A DNA stretch of 64,000 nt from Microbacterium luteolum (GTDB lineage: Bacteria > Actinomycetota > Actinomycetes > Actinomycetales > Microbacteriaceae). Shown here in pieces: positions 55,201 through 64,000 of the stretch; the first letter of the stretch is position 1, and every line of letters begins with the position of its first letter. The stretch spans positions 1 through 64,000 of the forward strand of contig NZ_BAAAUN010000001.1 of the NCBI RefSeq assembly GCF_039533965.1, given 5' to 3'. The position numbers and the translations under genes were made by a program. The notes under the pieces were generated by a model. That model searched no databases and was not told the origin of the DNA. It saw nothing but the letters and a program-made list of their open reading frames with translations.

Positions 55201-55699
55201 GCCGACCAAGGAGTACCTCGAACGGCGCGAGCTCTTCGGCGACCTCTCCGTGCTCGACACGAGCGACTACCTCTTCGGTCTCGTGCAGGGCCAGGAGCAC
55301 CGCATCGAGATCGATCGCGGTGTGCAACTCTTCATCGGGCTCGAGGCCATCGGCGACGCCGACGACAAGGGCATGCGCACCGTGATGACGACCCTCAACG
55401 GGCAGCTCCGGCCGGTCTTCGTGCGCGACAGATCCGTCGCGGTGGAAGCGCACCAGGTCGAGAAGGCGGACACCTCCGTTCCCGGTCAGGTCGCCGCACC
55501 CTTCTCGGGTGTCGTGACGCTGAAGGCCGAGGTCGGCGCCGCCGTCCGGGCGGGTGATCCGATCGCATCGATCGAGGCGATGAAGATGGAAGCCGCCATC
55601 ACCGCGCCCGTCGACGGAGTGATCGAGCGTCACGCGATCGGCGAGACGCAGCAGGTCGATGCCGGAGATCTTTTGGTCGTCATCCGTCCCGCGCACTAA
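52292..55699 (+). CDS. pyc: Pyruvate carboxylase
   Basis: 1135 aa. Biotin carboxylase at the N terminus (KILVANRGEIAIRAFRAA, GGGGRGMRRVETAGD, EMNPRIQVEHTVTEEV). The carboxyltransferase TIM barrel is in the middle (ITDTTFRDAHQSLLATRVRT, HTHDTPGGQLATLLA). The C-terminal biotinyl domain carries Lys in EAMKMEA. It makes oxaloacetate from pyruvate and bicarbonate with ATP. ATG 52292 follows AGAGG; GTG 52286 is an alternative start two codons upstream. Confidence 0.97.
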   Translation: MFQKILVANRGEIAIRAFRAAYEVGARTVAVFPHEDRGSVHRLKADEAYEIGERGHPVRAYLNVDEIIRVALEAGADAIYPGYGFLSENPELAEKAAANGIVFIGPPAKVLEMAGNKVEAKRHAIEAGVPVLRSTEASDDVEALVAQAEDIGFPLFAKAVAGGGGRGMRRVETAGDLAPALAEAMREAASAFGDARMFLEQAVVRPRHIEVQILADKTGETVHLFERDCSVQRRHQKVVEIAPAPNLDDGIRTALHGYAVAFARSIGYENAGTVEFLLETAGERTGEVVFIEMNPRIQVEHTVTEEVTDVDLVQSQMRIAAGQTLAELGLQQQNLQLRGAALQCRITTEDPTQGFRPDTGKITTYRSPGGAGIRLDGGTVHQGAQISPHFDSMLAKLTCRGRDFPAAVARARRALAEFRIRGVSTNIPFLQALLDDDAFIAGDVSTSFIDERPELLRGRASKDRGTRLLNWLVDVTVNKPHGAHPGVVDPVSKLPAVDLSAEPVAGSRQRLLELGPEGFARSLREQTALAITDTTFRDAHQSLLATRVRTKDLVAAAPYLARLTPELLSVEAWGGATYDVALRFLGEDPWERLDKLRAALPNVAIQMLLRGRNTVGYTPYPTAVTEAFVAEAAASGVDIFRIFDALNDVEQMRPAIEAVRNTGTAVAEVALCYTGDLLDPAENLYTLDYYLGLADQIVAAGAHIIAIKDMAGLLRPAAAAKLVAALRERFDLPVHLHTHDTPGGQLATLLAASAVGVDAVDAASAPLSGTTSQPSLSSLVAALAHTDRDSGIALDAVSDLEPYWEAVRRQYAPFESGLPGPTGRVYHHEIPGGQLSNLRQQAKALGLANDFELIEDMYAAADRILGRVPKVTPSSKVVGDLALHLAAVKADPADFEANPEKYDVPDSVVGFMAGELGDLPGGWPEPFRTKVLAGRSVRLGLTEISADDEAALAGTSAERRARLNALLFPAPTKEYLERRELFGDLSVLDTSDYLFGLVQGQEHRIEIDRGVQLFIGLEAIGDADDKGMRTVMTTLNGQLRPVFVRDRSVAVEAHQVEKADTSVPGQVAAPFSGVVTLKAEVGAAVRAGDPIASIEAMKMEAAITAPVDGVIERHAIGETQQVDAGDLLVVIRPAH

Positions 55700-55765
55700 T
55701 CTTGTGCGGGCGAGGGCCGCGCACTGTGTGCGCACCCGAGGCCCGCGCAGGCTTGGAGTGACATC

Positions 55766-57651
<1,886 letters not shown>

Positions 57652-57652
<1 letters not shown>

Positions 57653-58143
57653 TGGCCGTCCGCGACATCCGCATCTTCGGCGACCCCGTCCTCCGCACCG
57701 TGTGCGCCCCGATCGAGGACATCGACGAGGGCGTGCGCGCACTGGTGGCCGACCTCGTCGAGACGGTCGAGCTGCCCGGACGAGCGGGTGTGGCCGCTCC
57801 GCAGATCGGCGTGGCGCTGCGCGCCTTCAGCTACAACATCGACGGCGACATCGGGTACGTGCTCAACCCTGTGCTCACCGAGGTGCGTGGCGAGCCCGCA
57901 CCGACCGGCGAGGGCTGCCTCTCGGTCCCCGGGCTCTGGCACGATGCGCAGCGGCACCCGTGGGCGCGCGTCGAGGGGACCGACCTCGACGGGAACCCCG
58001 TGGTGCTCGAGGGCGACGGCCTCCTCGCACAGGCGCTCCAGCACGAGACGGATCACCTCGACGGCAAGCTGTTCCTGTCGCGGCTCGACCCGGAGACCCG
58101 CAAGCAGGCGATGCGCGAGGTGCGCGAGAGCGCCTGGTTCTGA
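57652..58143 (+). CDS. def: Peptide deformylase
   Basis: 163 aa. Motif 1 GVAAPQIG (46-53), motif 2 EGCLSVP (87-93) with the metal ligand Cys89, and motif 3 HETDHLDG with His131, Glu132 and His135. It removes the N-formyl group from new proteins. It is coupled to the upstream ATPase gene through TGATGG. A normal length and all metal ligands are present. Confidence 0.95.
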
Positions 58144-58183
58144 CGCTCGCATTCGGGGGCTCGCCGAGCGGCCCCTTTCTGAT

Positions 58184-58223
58184 CGAACGGCCCCCTTGCG
58201 CACGTGCGCAAGGGGGCCGTTCG
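58184..58223. terminator. Perfect 40-bp palindrome between convergent genes
   Basis: 20-bp arms meet with no loop at CAC/GTG (58203/58204) and pair at every position; GATC and GTATC extend the symmetry with one bulge. It lies between def and the acyl-CoA synthetase gene and could act as a bidirectional terminator. There is no T-run. Confidence 0.7.
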
Positions 58224-58252
58224 TATCGAAGGGGGTGGCTCGACCCGCGGCG

Positions 58253-60085
58253 TCAGCCGCCGATCGCCACGTTGGTCGTCGAGACCGGCTCGTCGTAGAT
58301 CGCGGAGATCTCGTCGGCGAAATCGCTCATGATGACGTTGCGCTTGATCGAGAGCTTCGGCGTCAGGTGGCCCGAGGCCTCGGTCCATTCCGAATCGAGG
58401 ATCGTGAACTTGCGGATCGACTCGGCGCGCGACACGCGCGCGTTCGCACCGTCGACGGCGCGCTGAACCTCGGCGCGGACCGCATCGTTCCGGGAGGCGT
58501 CCACGAGCGACATCTTGGCGTCGAGTCCGTTGTTCGCCAGCCACGTCGGCAGCATCTCTGGGTCGAGGGTGACCAATGCCGAGATGAACGGACGCTGGTC
58601 GCCGACGACGACGACCTGGCCGATGATCGGATTCGCGCGGATCGGGTCCTCGAGCGCGGCAGGAGCGACGTTCTTGCCTCCGGCCGTGACGATGATCTCC
58701 TTCTTGCGACCGGTGATCGTGAGGAAGCCCTCGGAGTCGAAGCTGCCGATGTCGCCGGTACGGAACCAGCCGCCCTCGCTGAACGCCTCGGCCGTGGCCT
58801 CGGGGTTGTTCCAGTACTCCTTGAATACGTTGATGCCGCGGACCTCGATCTCGCCGTCCTCGCCGAGACGTACGCCGACGCCAGGGAGGGCCGGGCCGAC
58901 CGTGCCGATCTTCGACTTGTCGGCCAGGTTGACGGTGGCGGGTGCGGTCGTCTCTGTCAGGCCGTAGCCCTCGAGGATCACGACGCCGAAGCTGTGGAAG
59001 AAGTGGCCGAGGCGCGGGCCCAGGGGAGCGGAACCCGACACGGCGTAGACCACGTTCCCGCCCATCGCCGTGCGCAGCTTGCTGTACACGAGCTTGTTGA
59101 ACAGCGCGAACTTGAGCTTCATCCCGAAGGGGATCTTCTTGCCCTCCTCGAGCAGCTTCGAGTGCTCGATGGCGACGTCGGCGGCTGCGCGGAAGATCTT
59201 GCCCTTGCCGCCGGCCTCGGCCTTCTGCTCGGCGGAGTTGTAGACCTTCTCGAACACGCGCGGGACGGCGAGGAGGAAGGTCGGCTTGAACGAGCCGAGC
59301 GCCGGGAGCAGTTGGCGGGTGTCGGGCTGGTGGCCCGTGCGCACGCCGGCGTGAATGTCGAGGATCGAGATGAACCGCGCGAAGACGTGGGCCGTCGTGA
59401 TGAACAGGAGGGTCGAGGCGCCCGGCGTCTGCACGACCGCGTCGAGTGCCTTCGCGGAGTTGCGTGTGAGCTCGACGAAGTTGCTGTGCGTGAGCACGCA
59501 GCCCTTCGGGCGTCCGGTCGAGCCCGAGGTGTAGATGAGGGTGGCGATGTCGGACCCGACGGCCAGGTTGCGGCGACGCTCGATCTCGTCATCCGTGATC
59601 GACGAGCCCTGGGCGGTCAGTGTGTCGATCGCGCCGAGGTGCAGCTGCCAGACCTCGCGGATCAGCGGAAGGTCCCCGCGGACCTCGTCGACGCGGGCGA
59701 AGTGCTCGGGCGACTCGACGACGAGGGCGATCGCTCCGGAGTCCTCGAGGATCCACTGGATCTGGGAGGGGGAGCTGGTCTCGTAGATCGGTACCATCAC
59801 GGCGCCGGCGTAGAAGAGCGCGAAGTCGACGAGCGTCCACTCGTACGTCGTACGTGCGAGGAACCCGACCTTCTCGCCCGGCTGGATTCCGGTCGCGGCG
59901 AATCCCTTCGCCAGGGCGATCACGGCCGTCTGGAAGTCGGCGGCGGAGATGTCGCGCCAGCCTTCGCCCTCGGGCACCGAGAACAGCGCACGGTCGGGTG
60001 TGGCCTGGACGCGCTTGAACAAGAGGTCCGAGACGTTTGCGTCGGGGTCGGCGGGGACGATCGCGGGGACTTCAAACTGGACCAC
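58253..60085 (-). CDS. Long-chain acyl-CoA synthetase (FadD15-like)
   Basis: 610 aa. AMP-binding motifs TLIYTSGSTGRPKGCVLTHS (P-loop), GYGLTETTAP, WFRTGDIGSFDSEGFLTITG and GRKKEIIVTAGGKNVAP. It activates fatty acids as acyl-AMP and then acyl-CoA. The GTG at 60085 has AAGGAG five to ten bases upstream and is chosen over the earlier ATG. It is followed, on the other strand, by an acyltransferase gene; the same pair occurs in the mycobacterial Rv2187-Rv2182c region. Confidence 0.93.
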   Translation of the reverse strand: MVQFEVPAIVPADPDANVSDLLFKRVQATPDRALFSVPEGEGWRDISAADFQTAVIALAKGFAATGIQPGEKVGFLARTTYEWTLVDFALFYAGAVMVPIYETSSPSQIQWILEDSGAIALVVESPEHFARVDEVRGDLPLIREVWQLHLGAIDTLTAQGSSITDDEIERRRNLAVGSDIATLIYTSGSTGRPKGCVLTHSNFVELTRNSAKALDAVVQTPGASTLLFITTAHVFARFISILDIHAGVRTGHQPDTRQLLPALGSFKPTFLLAVPRVFEKVYNSAEQKAEAGGKGKIFRAAADVAIEHSKLLEEGKKIPFGMKLKFALFNKLVYSKLRTAMGGNVVYAVSGSAPLGPRLGHFFHSFGVVILEGYGLTETTAPATVNLADKSKIGTVGPALPGVGVRLGEDGEIEVRGINVFKEYWNNPEATAEAFSEGGWFRTGDIGSFDSEGFLTITGRKKEIIVTAGGKNVAPAALEDPIRANPIIGQVVVVGDQRPFISALVTLDPEMLPTWLANNGLDAKMSLVDASRNDAVRAEVQRAVDGANARVSRAESIRKFTILDSEWTEASGHLTPKLSIKRNVIMSDFADEISAIYDEPVSTTNVAIGG

Positions 60086-60223
60086 GGCAGCTCCTTCGGT
60101 ACCGGTCGGGCACGTGTGTGGTCTTGAGTCTAGGGCATGACACCCCGTCGCACGTCTCGTGGAACTGAGTCGCGATCGCGGCACCCGACCGAAGAACACC
60201 GAAGCGGATGCCGGACGCGGCGC

Positions 60224-60229
60224 TAGACT
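60224..60229 (+). promoter_or_regulatory. -10 element (TAGACT) of the acyltransferase gene
   Basis: TAGACT ends eight bases before the ATG at 60238, so a leaderless or two-base-leader transcript is likely. Confidence 0.45.
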
Positions 60230-60237
60230 TCACCTCG

Positions 60238-60936
60238 ATGTTCTACTGGCTGATGAAGTACGTCGTGATCGGCCCCGTGGTCAAGGCGATATTCCGCCCC
60301 TGGATCGTGGGTCGCAAGAACGTGCCCGCGAACGGCGCGGCGATCCTCGCCAGCAACCACCTCTCCTTCGCGGATTCCATCTTCCTGCCGCTGGTCATCG
60401 ATCGTCCGATGTCGTTCCTCGCGAAGAGCGACTACTTCACCGGTCGCGGCCTGAAGGGCTTCGCGACGAAGTTCTTCATGAAGGCCACGGGTCAGATTCC
60501 GATCGACCGGTCAGGGGGCAAGGCTTCTGAGGCCTCTCTGAACACCGGGCTGCAGGTGCTCGGCGGCGGAGACCTGCTCGGCATCTACCCCGAGGGAACG
60601 CGCAGCCCCGACGGAAAGCTCTACCGCGGGCGCACCGGCATCGCCAGGATGGCGCTCGAGGCCAAGGTCCCCGTCGTCCCGGTCATCATGGTCGACACCG
60701 ACACGGCCATGCCGATCGGGCAGCGGCTGCCCCGCATCATGCGCGTCGGCATCGTCATCGGCGAACCGCTCGACTTCTCCCGCTACGCCGGAATGGAGAA
60801 CGACCGGTACATCCTGCGCTCCGTCACCGACGAGATCATGGTGGCCCTGCACCGCCTCGGCCAGCAGGAGTACGAGGACGTCTACGCGTCGACCGTGAAG
60901 GACCGGCTTCCCTCCCGCGTCACAGAGGGCTCGTAG
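60238..60936 (+). CDS. 1-acyl-sn-glycerol-3-phosphate acyltransferase (PlsC family)
   Basis: 232 aa. The HX4D motif is in SNHLSFADSIF, the glycerol-phosphate site in IYPEGTRSPDG, and the first hydrophobic helix is at the N terminus (FYWLMKYVVIGPVVKAI). It transfers an acyl chain to lysophosphatidate or a related acceptor at the membrane. The ATG at 60238 is preferred over 60208 because of the -10 element. It heads a cluster with DAHP synthase and the PASTA kinase. Confidence 0.9.
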   Translation: MFYWLMKYVVIGPVVKAIFRPWIVGRKNVPANGAAILASNHLSFADSIFLPLVIDRPMSFLAKSDYFTGRGLKGFATKFFMKATGQIPIDRSGGKASEASLNTGLQVLGGGDLLGIYPEGTRSPDGKLYRGRTGIARMALEAKVPVVPVIMVDTDTAMPIGQRLPRIMRVGIVIGEPLDFSRYAGMENDRYILRSVTDEIMVALHRLGQQEYEDVYASTVKDRLPSRVTEGS

Positions 60937-60961
60937 AGCGTCTCGGGTGCACGCCGACCAC

Positions 60962-60967
60962 TAGGCT
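60962..60967 (+). promoter_or_regulatory. -10 element (TAGGCT) of the DAHP synthase gene
   Basis: TAGGCT is followed by six bases and the ATG at 60974, predicting a leaderless transcript. Confidence 0.55.
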
Positions 60968-60973
60968 TGAGGC

Positions 60974-62314
60974 ATGCTCCCGCACCACATCGACGCCCTT
61001 GATGCATGGCGCTCGCTTCCCATCAAGCAGCAGCCGCAGTGGCCCGACGCGGACCGCGTCGCCGACGTCTCCCGACAGATCGCGGCTCTCCCGCCGCTGG
61101 TCTTCGCGGGTGAGGTCGACAACCTCCGCGATCGCCTCGCGCGCGCAGCATCCGGGAAGGCGTTCCTGCTCCAGGGTGGCGACTGCGCCGAGACCTTCGC
61201 CGGCGCGACCGCCGAGCAGATCCGCAACCGCATCAAGACGGTGCTGCAGATGGCCGTCGTGCTCACGTACGGCGCCTCGATGCCCATCGTCAAGATGGGG
61301 CGCATGGCGGGGCAGTTCGCCAAGCCGCGCTCCAGCGACTCCGAGACCCGTGGCGACGTCACTCTTCCCGCGTACCGCGGCGACATCGTCAACGGCTACG
61401 ACTTCACCGAGGGCTCCCGCCTGGCCGATCCCGGTCGGCTGCTGCAGGGATACCACACGGCGGTCTCCACGCTGAACCTCATCCGCGCCTTCACGCAGGG
61501 TGGTTTCGCCGACCTCCGCGAGGTGCACTCGTGGAACAAGGGCTTCGCGCAGAACCCTGCCAACCAGCGCTACGAGCGCATGGCCGCCGAGATCGACCGC
61601 GCCATCAAGTTCATGGAGGCGGCCGGCGCCGACTTCGACGAACTGAAGCGCGTCGAGTTCTTCACCGGCCACGAGGGCCTGCTGATGGACTACGAGCGGC
61701 CGATGACGCGCATCGACTCCCGCACGGACACGCCGTACAACACCTCGGCGCACTTCCTGTGGATCGGTGAGCGCACGCGCGATCTCGACGGCGCGCACGT
61801 CGACTACTTCTCGAAGATCCGCAATCCCATCGGTGTGAAGCTCGGCCCGACGACCTCGCCGGACACCGCCCTTGCGCTGATCGACAAGCTCGACCCCGAG
61901 CGCGAGCCCGGCCGCCTGACGTTCATCACGCGGATGGGCGCGGGCAAGATCCGCGACGCGCTTCCGCCGCTGCTGGAGGCCGTTCGCGACTCCGGCGCGC
62001 AACCGCTGTGGGTGACCGACCCGATGCACGGCAACGGCATCACGACGCCGACCGGCTACAAGACGCGTCGCTTCGACGACGTGGTCGACGAGGTGCGCGG
62101 CTTCTTCGAGGCGCACCGCGCTGTCGGCACGTTCCCCGGCGGCATCCACGTGGAGCTCACCGGAGACGATGTCACCGAATGCCTCGGAGGTTCCGAGCAG
62201 ATCGACGAGGCGGCACTCGCCACGCGTTACGAGAGCCTGTGCGACCCGCGTCTGAACCACATGCAGTCGCTCGAGCTCGCGTTCCTCGTCGCCGAGGAGC
62301 TCGAGAAGCGCTGA
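60974..62314 (+). CDS. aroG: Class II 3-deoxy-D-arabino-heptulosonate 7-phosphate synthase
   Basis: 446 aa. First step of aromatic amino-acid synthesis (phosphoenolpyruvate plus erythrose 4-phosphate). Typical blocks are FLLQGGDCAETFAGATAEQI, IVKMGRMAGQFAKPRSSDSE, VSTLNLIRAFTQGGFADLRE, FFTGHEGLLMDYERPMTR and WVTDPMHGNGITTPTG with metal-binding His and Glu. The start is leaderless. Feedback regulation by aromatic amino acids is expected in this class. tyrA is at 13077. Confidence 0.95.
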   Translation: MLPHHIDALDAWRSLPIKQQPQWPDADRVADVSRQIAALPPLVFAGEVDNLRDRLARAASGKAFLLQGGDCAETFAGATAEQIRNRIKTVLQMAVVLTYGASMPIVKMGRMAGQFAKPRSSDSETRGDVTLPAYRGDIVNGYDFTEGSRLADPGRLLQGYHTAVSTLNLIRAFTQGGFADLREVHSWNKGFAQNPANQRYERMAAEIDRAIKFMEAAGADFDELKRVEFFTGHEGLLMDYERPMTRIDSRTDTPYNTSAHFLWIGERTRDLDGAHVDYFSKIRNPIGVKLGPTTSPDTALALIDKLDPEREPGRLTFITRMGAGKIRDALPPLLEAVRDSGAQPLWVTDPMHGNGITTPTGYKTRRFDDVVDEVRGFFEAHRAVGTFPGGIHVELTGDDVTECLGGSEQIDEAALATRYESLCDPRLNHMQSLELAFLVAEELEKR

Positions 62315-62336
62315 GCACGCGCTGATCCCTCGAACG

Positions 62337-62376
62337 AGAGAACCCGCCCCCCGATGATCGGGAGGGCGGGTTCTCT
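62337..62376. terminator. Bidirectional terminator between aroG and the kinase gene
   Basis: AGAGAACCCGCC (62337-62348) and GGCGGGTTCTCT (62365-62376) form a 12-bp stem; CCCC/GG and GATGATC lie in the loop. A TTCTCT end serves the plus strand. Confidence 0.75.
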
Positions 62377-62406
62377 GCGTCAGGCGTGCGTCCTTCGCGT
62401 CGCCGG

Positions 62407-64000
62407 TCAACCGGCGGCGAACACGCGCACCTCGCTCCCGCGCACGCGGGACTCTCCGGCCTTCGGATCCGTGCGCGTCGCGGTGAAGATGTCCCAGACG
62501 AGTTCCGGTGCTGCGGTGACCGGCTTGAACCCGGCGTCCTGCAGCTGCTTCACGGCATCGCGGATCGAGATGCCGGACACGTCAGGGATCTCGATGGGCT
62601 CGGGCCCCAGGGAGACGATCAGTCGCACATCGTCGCCGGGGCGCCAGTTTCCGGACTCGGTGCGCTCCGCGTAGCCGATGACCCGGCCCTCGGCGATCGT
62701 GTCGCTGTACTGGTCGACGCGTTCGTCGAGGACGTTCAGGCCCTTGTCGGTCAATGCCTGGGTCGCCTGCTGGACCGACGTGTCCGCGACGTCGGGCAGA
62801 GACCCGAGCGACACGTAGAGCTCGACGGAGTCCGCCTCGAAGAGATCGCACCCCTCGCCGCAGTCGTAGGTGTCTCCTCCGCCGCGCGGCGTCACGTATG
62901 CGTTGATGACGATGCCCTCGTCGGCATCCGAGAACAGCTCCAGCGTCTCATCGGGGACCGTGACGTTCAGTCCGTCCAGATAGGCGCGTGCGTCGTCCTC
63001 GGTCTTGCCGTTGAGCGTCTCGATCGTGTGGGGCTGGGGACCGAGCGAGATCAGCACGGTCACCTCGCCGTTCTTCTCCAGCCGGTCACCCGCCTGCGGG
63101 TCGGTGCGGATCGCCAGATCCTTCGCGACGTCGACCGAGTACTCCTCCCCGCGCACGGGCGTGAGTCCCTCGGCGGTGAGCGCCTCGGCGGCCTGGTCGT
63201 ACGTCGACCCCGCGACGTCGGGCACGGCGATCAGCGACCCCGGACCCGAGCCGAACCACCAGCCGACTCCGCCCGCGAGGACCGCGAGGAGCAGCACGAG
63301 GGTCAGCAGGAACGCGCCGCGCGCTCGTCGACGCGATGCACGACGACGCAGGACCGTCGCATTGTCGATGGGCGCGGGCACCGGCGCCGTCGGGTCGGCG
63401 ATGACCATCGTTCCGGGCATCACCTTGGTCAGGTCGCCCGAGTCGCCCTGGCTGCGCTGCGACATCGTCGCGGCTGCGACGGCCGGAGCGATACCGAGCT
63501 CGCGCTCGATCTCGCGCAGGCGGTCGAGCATCTGCTGCGCGTCGTCGGGACGCTCGTCCGGCGACTTCTCGGTCGCCCAGAGGACGAGCTCGTCGAGCGG
63601 CTCGGGAACGGCAGGATTGCGCACGCTCGGACGAGGGACCGACTCGGTGGCGTGCTGGAAGGCGATCTGCATCGGCTGCTCGCCCTTGTACGGCTGCTCG
63701 CCGACCAGCATCTCGTAGAGCATGATGCCGAGCGCATAGATGTCGCTCCGGGCGTCGGCGGTGCCGCGGGTCACGAGCTCCGGGGCCAGGTAGGCGATCG
63801 TGCCGAGCAGCTGCTGCCCGGTCGCGGTGTTCGCCGTCGTCGCCCTGGCGAGGCCGAAGTCCCCGATCTTGATCCGCCCGTCCTCCGCGAGGAGCACGTT
63901 CTCCGGCTTCACATCGCGGTGCACGATCCCGGCGCGGTGCGCGGCGGAGAGCCCGGCGAGGATCGCGTCCATGATCGTGATCGTCTGCGGGATCGTCAGG
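62407..64000 (-). CDS. PASTA Ser/Thr protein kinase (PknL-like), 5' end cut by the window
   Basis: At least 531 aa are visible; the N-terminal lobe is beyond base 64000. Catalytic loop HRDVKPENVLL, DFGLARA (DFG), and LGTIAYLAPELVTRG (activation segment and APE). Then a linker, a single membrane helix (GAFLLTLVLLLAVLAGGVGW), and four extracellular PASTA domains from about residue 255 of the visible part (PDVAGSTYDQAAEALTAEGL ... PDVSGISIRDAVKQLQDAGF). Two cysteines in PASTA 2 (CGEGC) may form a disulfide. It senses peptidoglycan or lipid II fragments and phosphorylates cytoplasmic targets such as FHA proteins. Neighbours aroG and an acyltransferase occur near pknL in mycobacteria. Confidence 0.92.
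   Translation of the reverse strand, partial: LTIPQTITIMDAILAGLSAAHRAGIVHRDVKPENVLLAEDGRIKIGDFGLARATTANTATGQQLLGTIAYLAPELVTRGTADARSDIYALGIMLYEMLVGEQPYKGEQPMQIAFQHATESVPRPSVRNPAVPEPLDELVLWATEKSPDERPDDAQQMLDRLREIERELGIAPAVAAATMSQRSQGDSGDLTKVMPGTMVIADPTAPVPAPIDNATVLRRRASRRRARGAFLLTLVLLLAVLAGGVGWWFGSGPGSLIAVPDVAGSTYDQAAEALTAEGLTPVRGEEYSVDVAKDLAIRTDPQAGDRLEKNGEVTVLISLGPQPHTIETLNGKTEDDARAYLDGLNVTVPDETLELFSDADEGIVINAYVTPRGGGDTYDCGEGCDLFEADSVELYVSLGSLPDVADTSVQQATQALTDKGLNVLDERVDQYSDTIAEGRVIGYAERTESGNWRPGDDVRLIVSLGPEPIEIPDVSGISIRDAVKQLQDAGFKPVTAAPELVWDIFTATRTDPKAGESRVRGSEVRVFAAG

Overview
The window looks like chromosomal DNA of a high-GC actinobacterium in or near the genus Microbacterium (family Microbacteriaceae). 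The evidence is very high GC, frequent GTG starts, promoters of the TAnnnT-N6-start-codon kind, a DUF222/HNH '13E12-type' gene with an SOS box, and gene orders shared with Mycobacterium and other Actinobacteria. The species call is an inference.

Layout. 1-140: the 3' part of a 5S rRNA gene and a terminator. 166-16423: a long, tightly overlapping rightward housekeeping block. It holds a repeat-rich TPR-like protein, HAD phosphatase, small ORF, tlyA, nadK, recN, pyrG, NUDIX, xerD, parA, scpA, scpB, rluB, tyrA, cmk and der. This closely follows the Rv1691-Rv1713 order of M. tuberculosis, with tyrA inserted. It covers CTP and NAD(P) synthesis, chromosome resolution, segregation and condensation, ribosome modification and assembly, and tyrosine synthesis. 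16485-17408 encodes a NUDIX hydrolase fused to a PIN/NYN-like domain. 17445-21279 (leftward): DUF222/HNH protein, S4 RNA-binding protein, YhhN-family membrane protein, a hypothetical, a small HhH protein and a GNAT acetyltransferase. 21387-21463: tRNA-Pro(GGG).

21580-26273 is an accessory island of small soluble proteins: three or four unrecognised proteins, a frameshifted pentapeptide-repeat protein, a SUKH/SMI1-like protein and a leucine-rich-repeat protein. It resembles an array of orphan immunity genes without an obvious toxin. 26298-33663 is metabolic and regulatory: VOC protein, TetR regulator divergent from an NCS1 permease and an amidohydrolase, an IclR regulator in an operon with a divergent AhcY-like protein, and a Gfo/Idh/MocA oxidoreductase.

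34343-40133 (leftward) is the SOS mutasome operon imuA-imuB-dnaE2 with a near-consensus LexA box. 40278-41589: a prepilin peptidase, a small acidic protein and a CYTH protein. 41653-44640: type III polyketide synthase, methyltransferase and FAD monooxygenase, an alkylresorcinol/alkylquinone-type operon. 44752-46821: lpdA and a CopC-domain protein.

46923-48730: FHA (GarA/OdhI-like) and two MerR-type regulators. 48788-49456: GntR/FadR regulator. 49520-51453: a leucine-rich leader peptide followed by leuA. 51396-52208: a ParA-like ATPase convergent on leuA. 52292-58143: pyruvate carboxylase, an (EP)29-containing MinD/ParA-like ATPase and peptide deformylase. 58253-64000: acyl-CoA synthetase, acyltransferase, class II DAHP synthase and the C-terminal part of a PASTA Ser/Thr kinase (cut by the window end), again a neighbourhood known from mycobacteria. 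No CRISPR array, insertion sequence, prophage or replication origin was seen.
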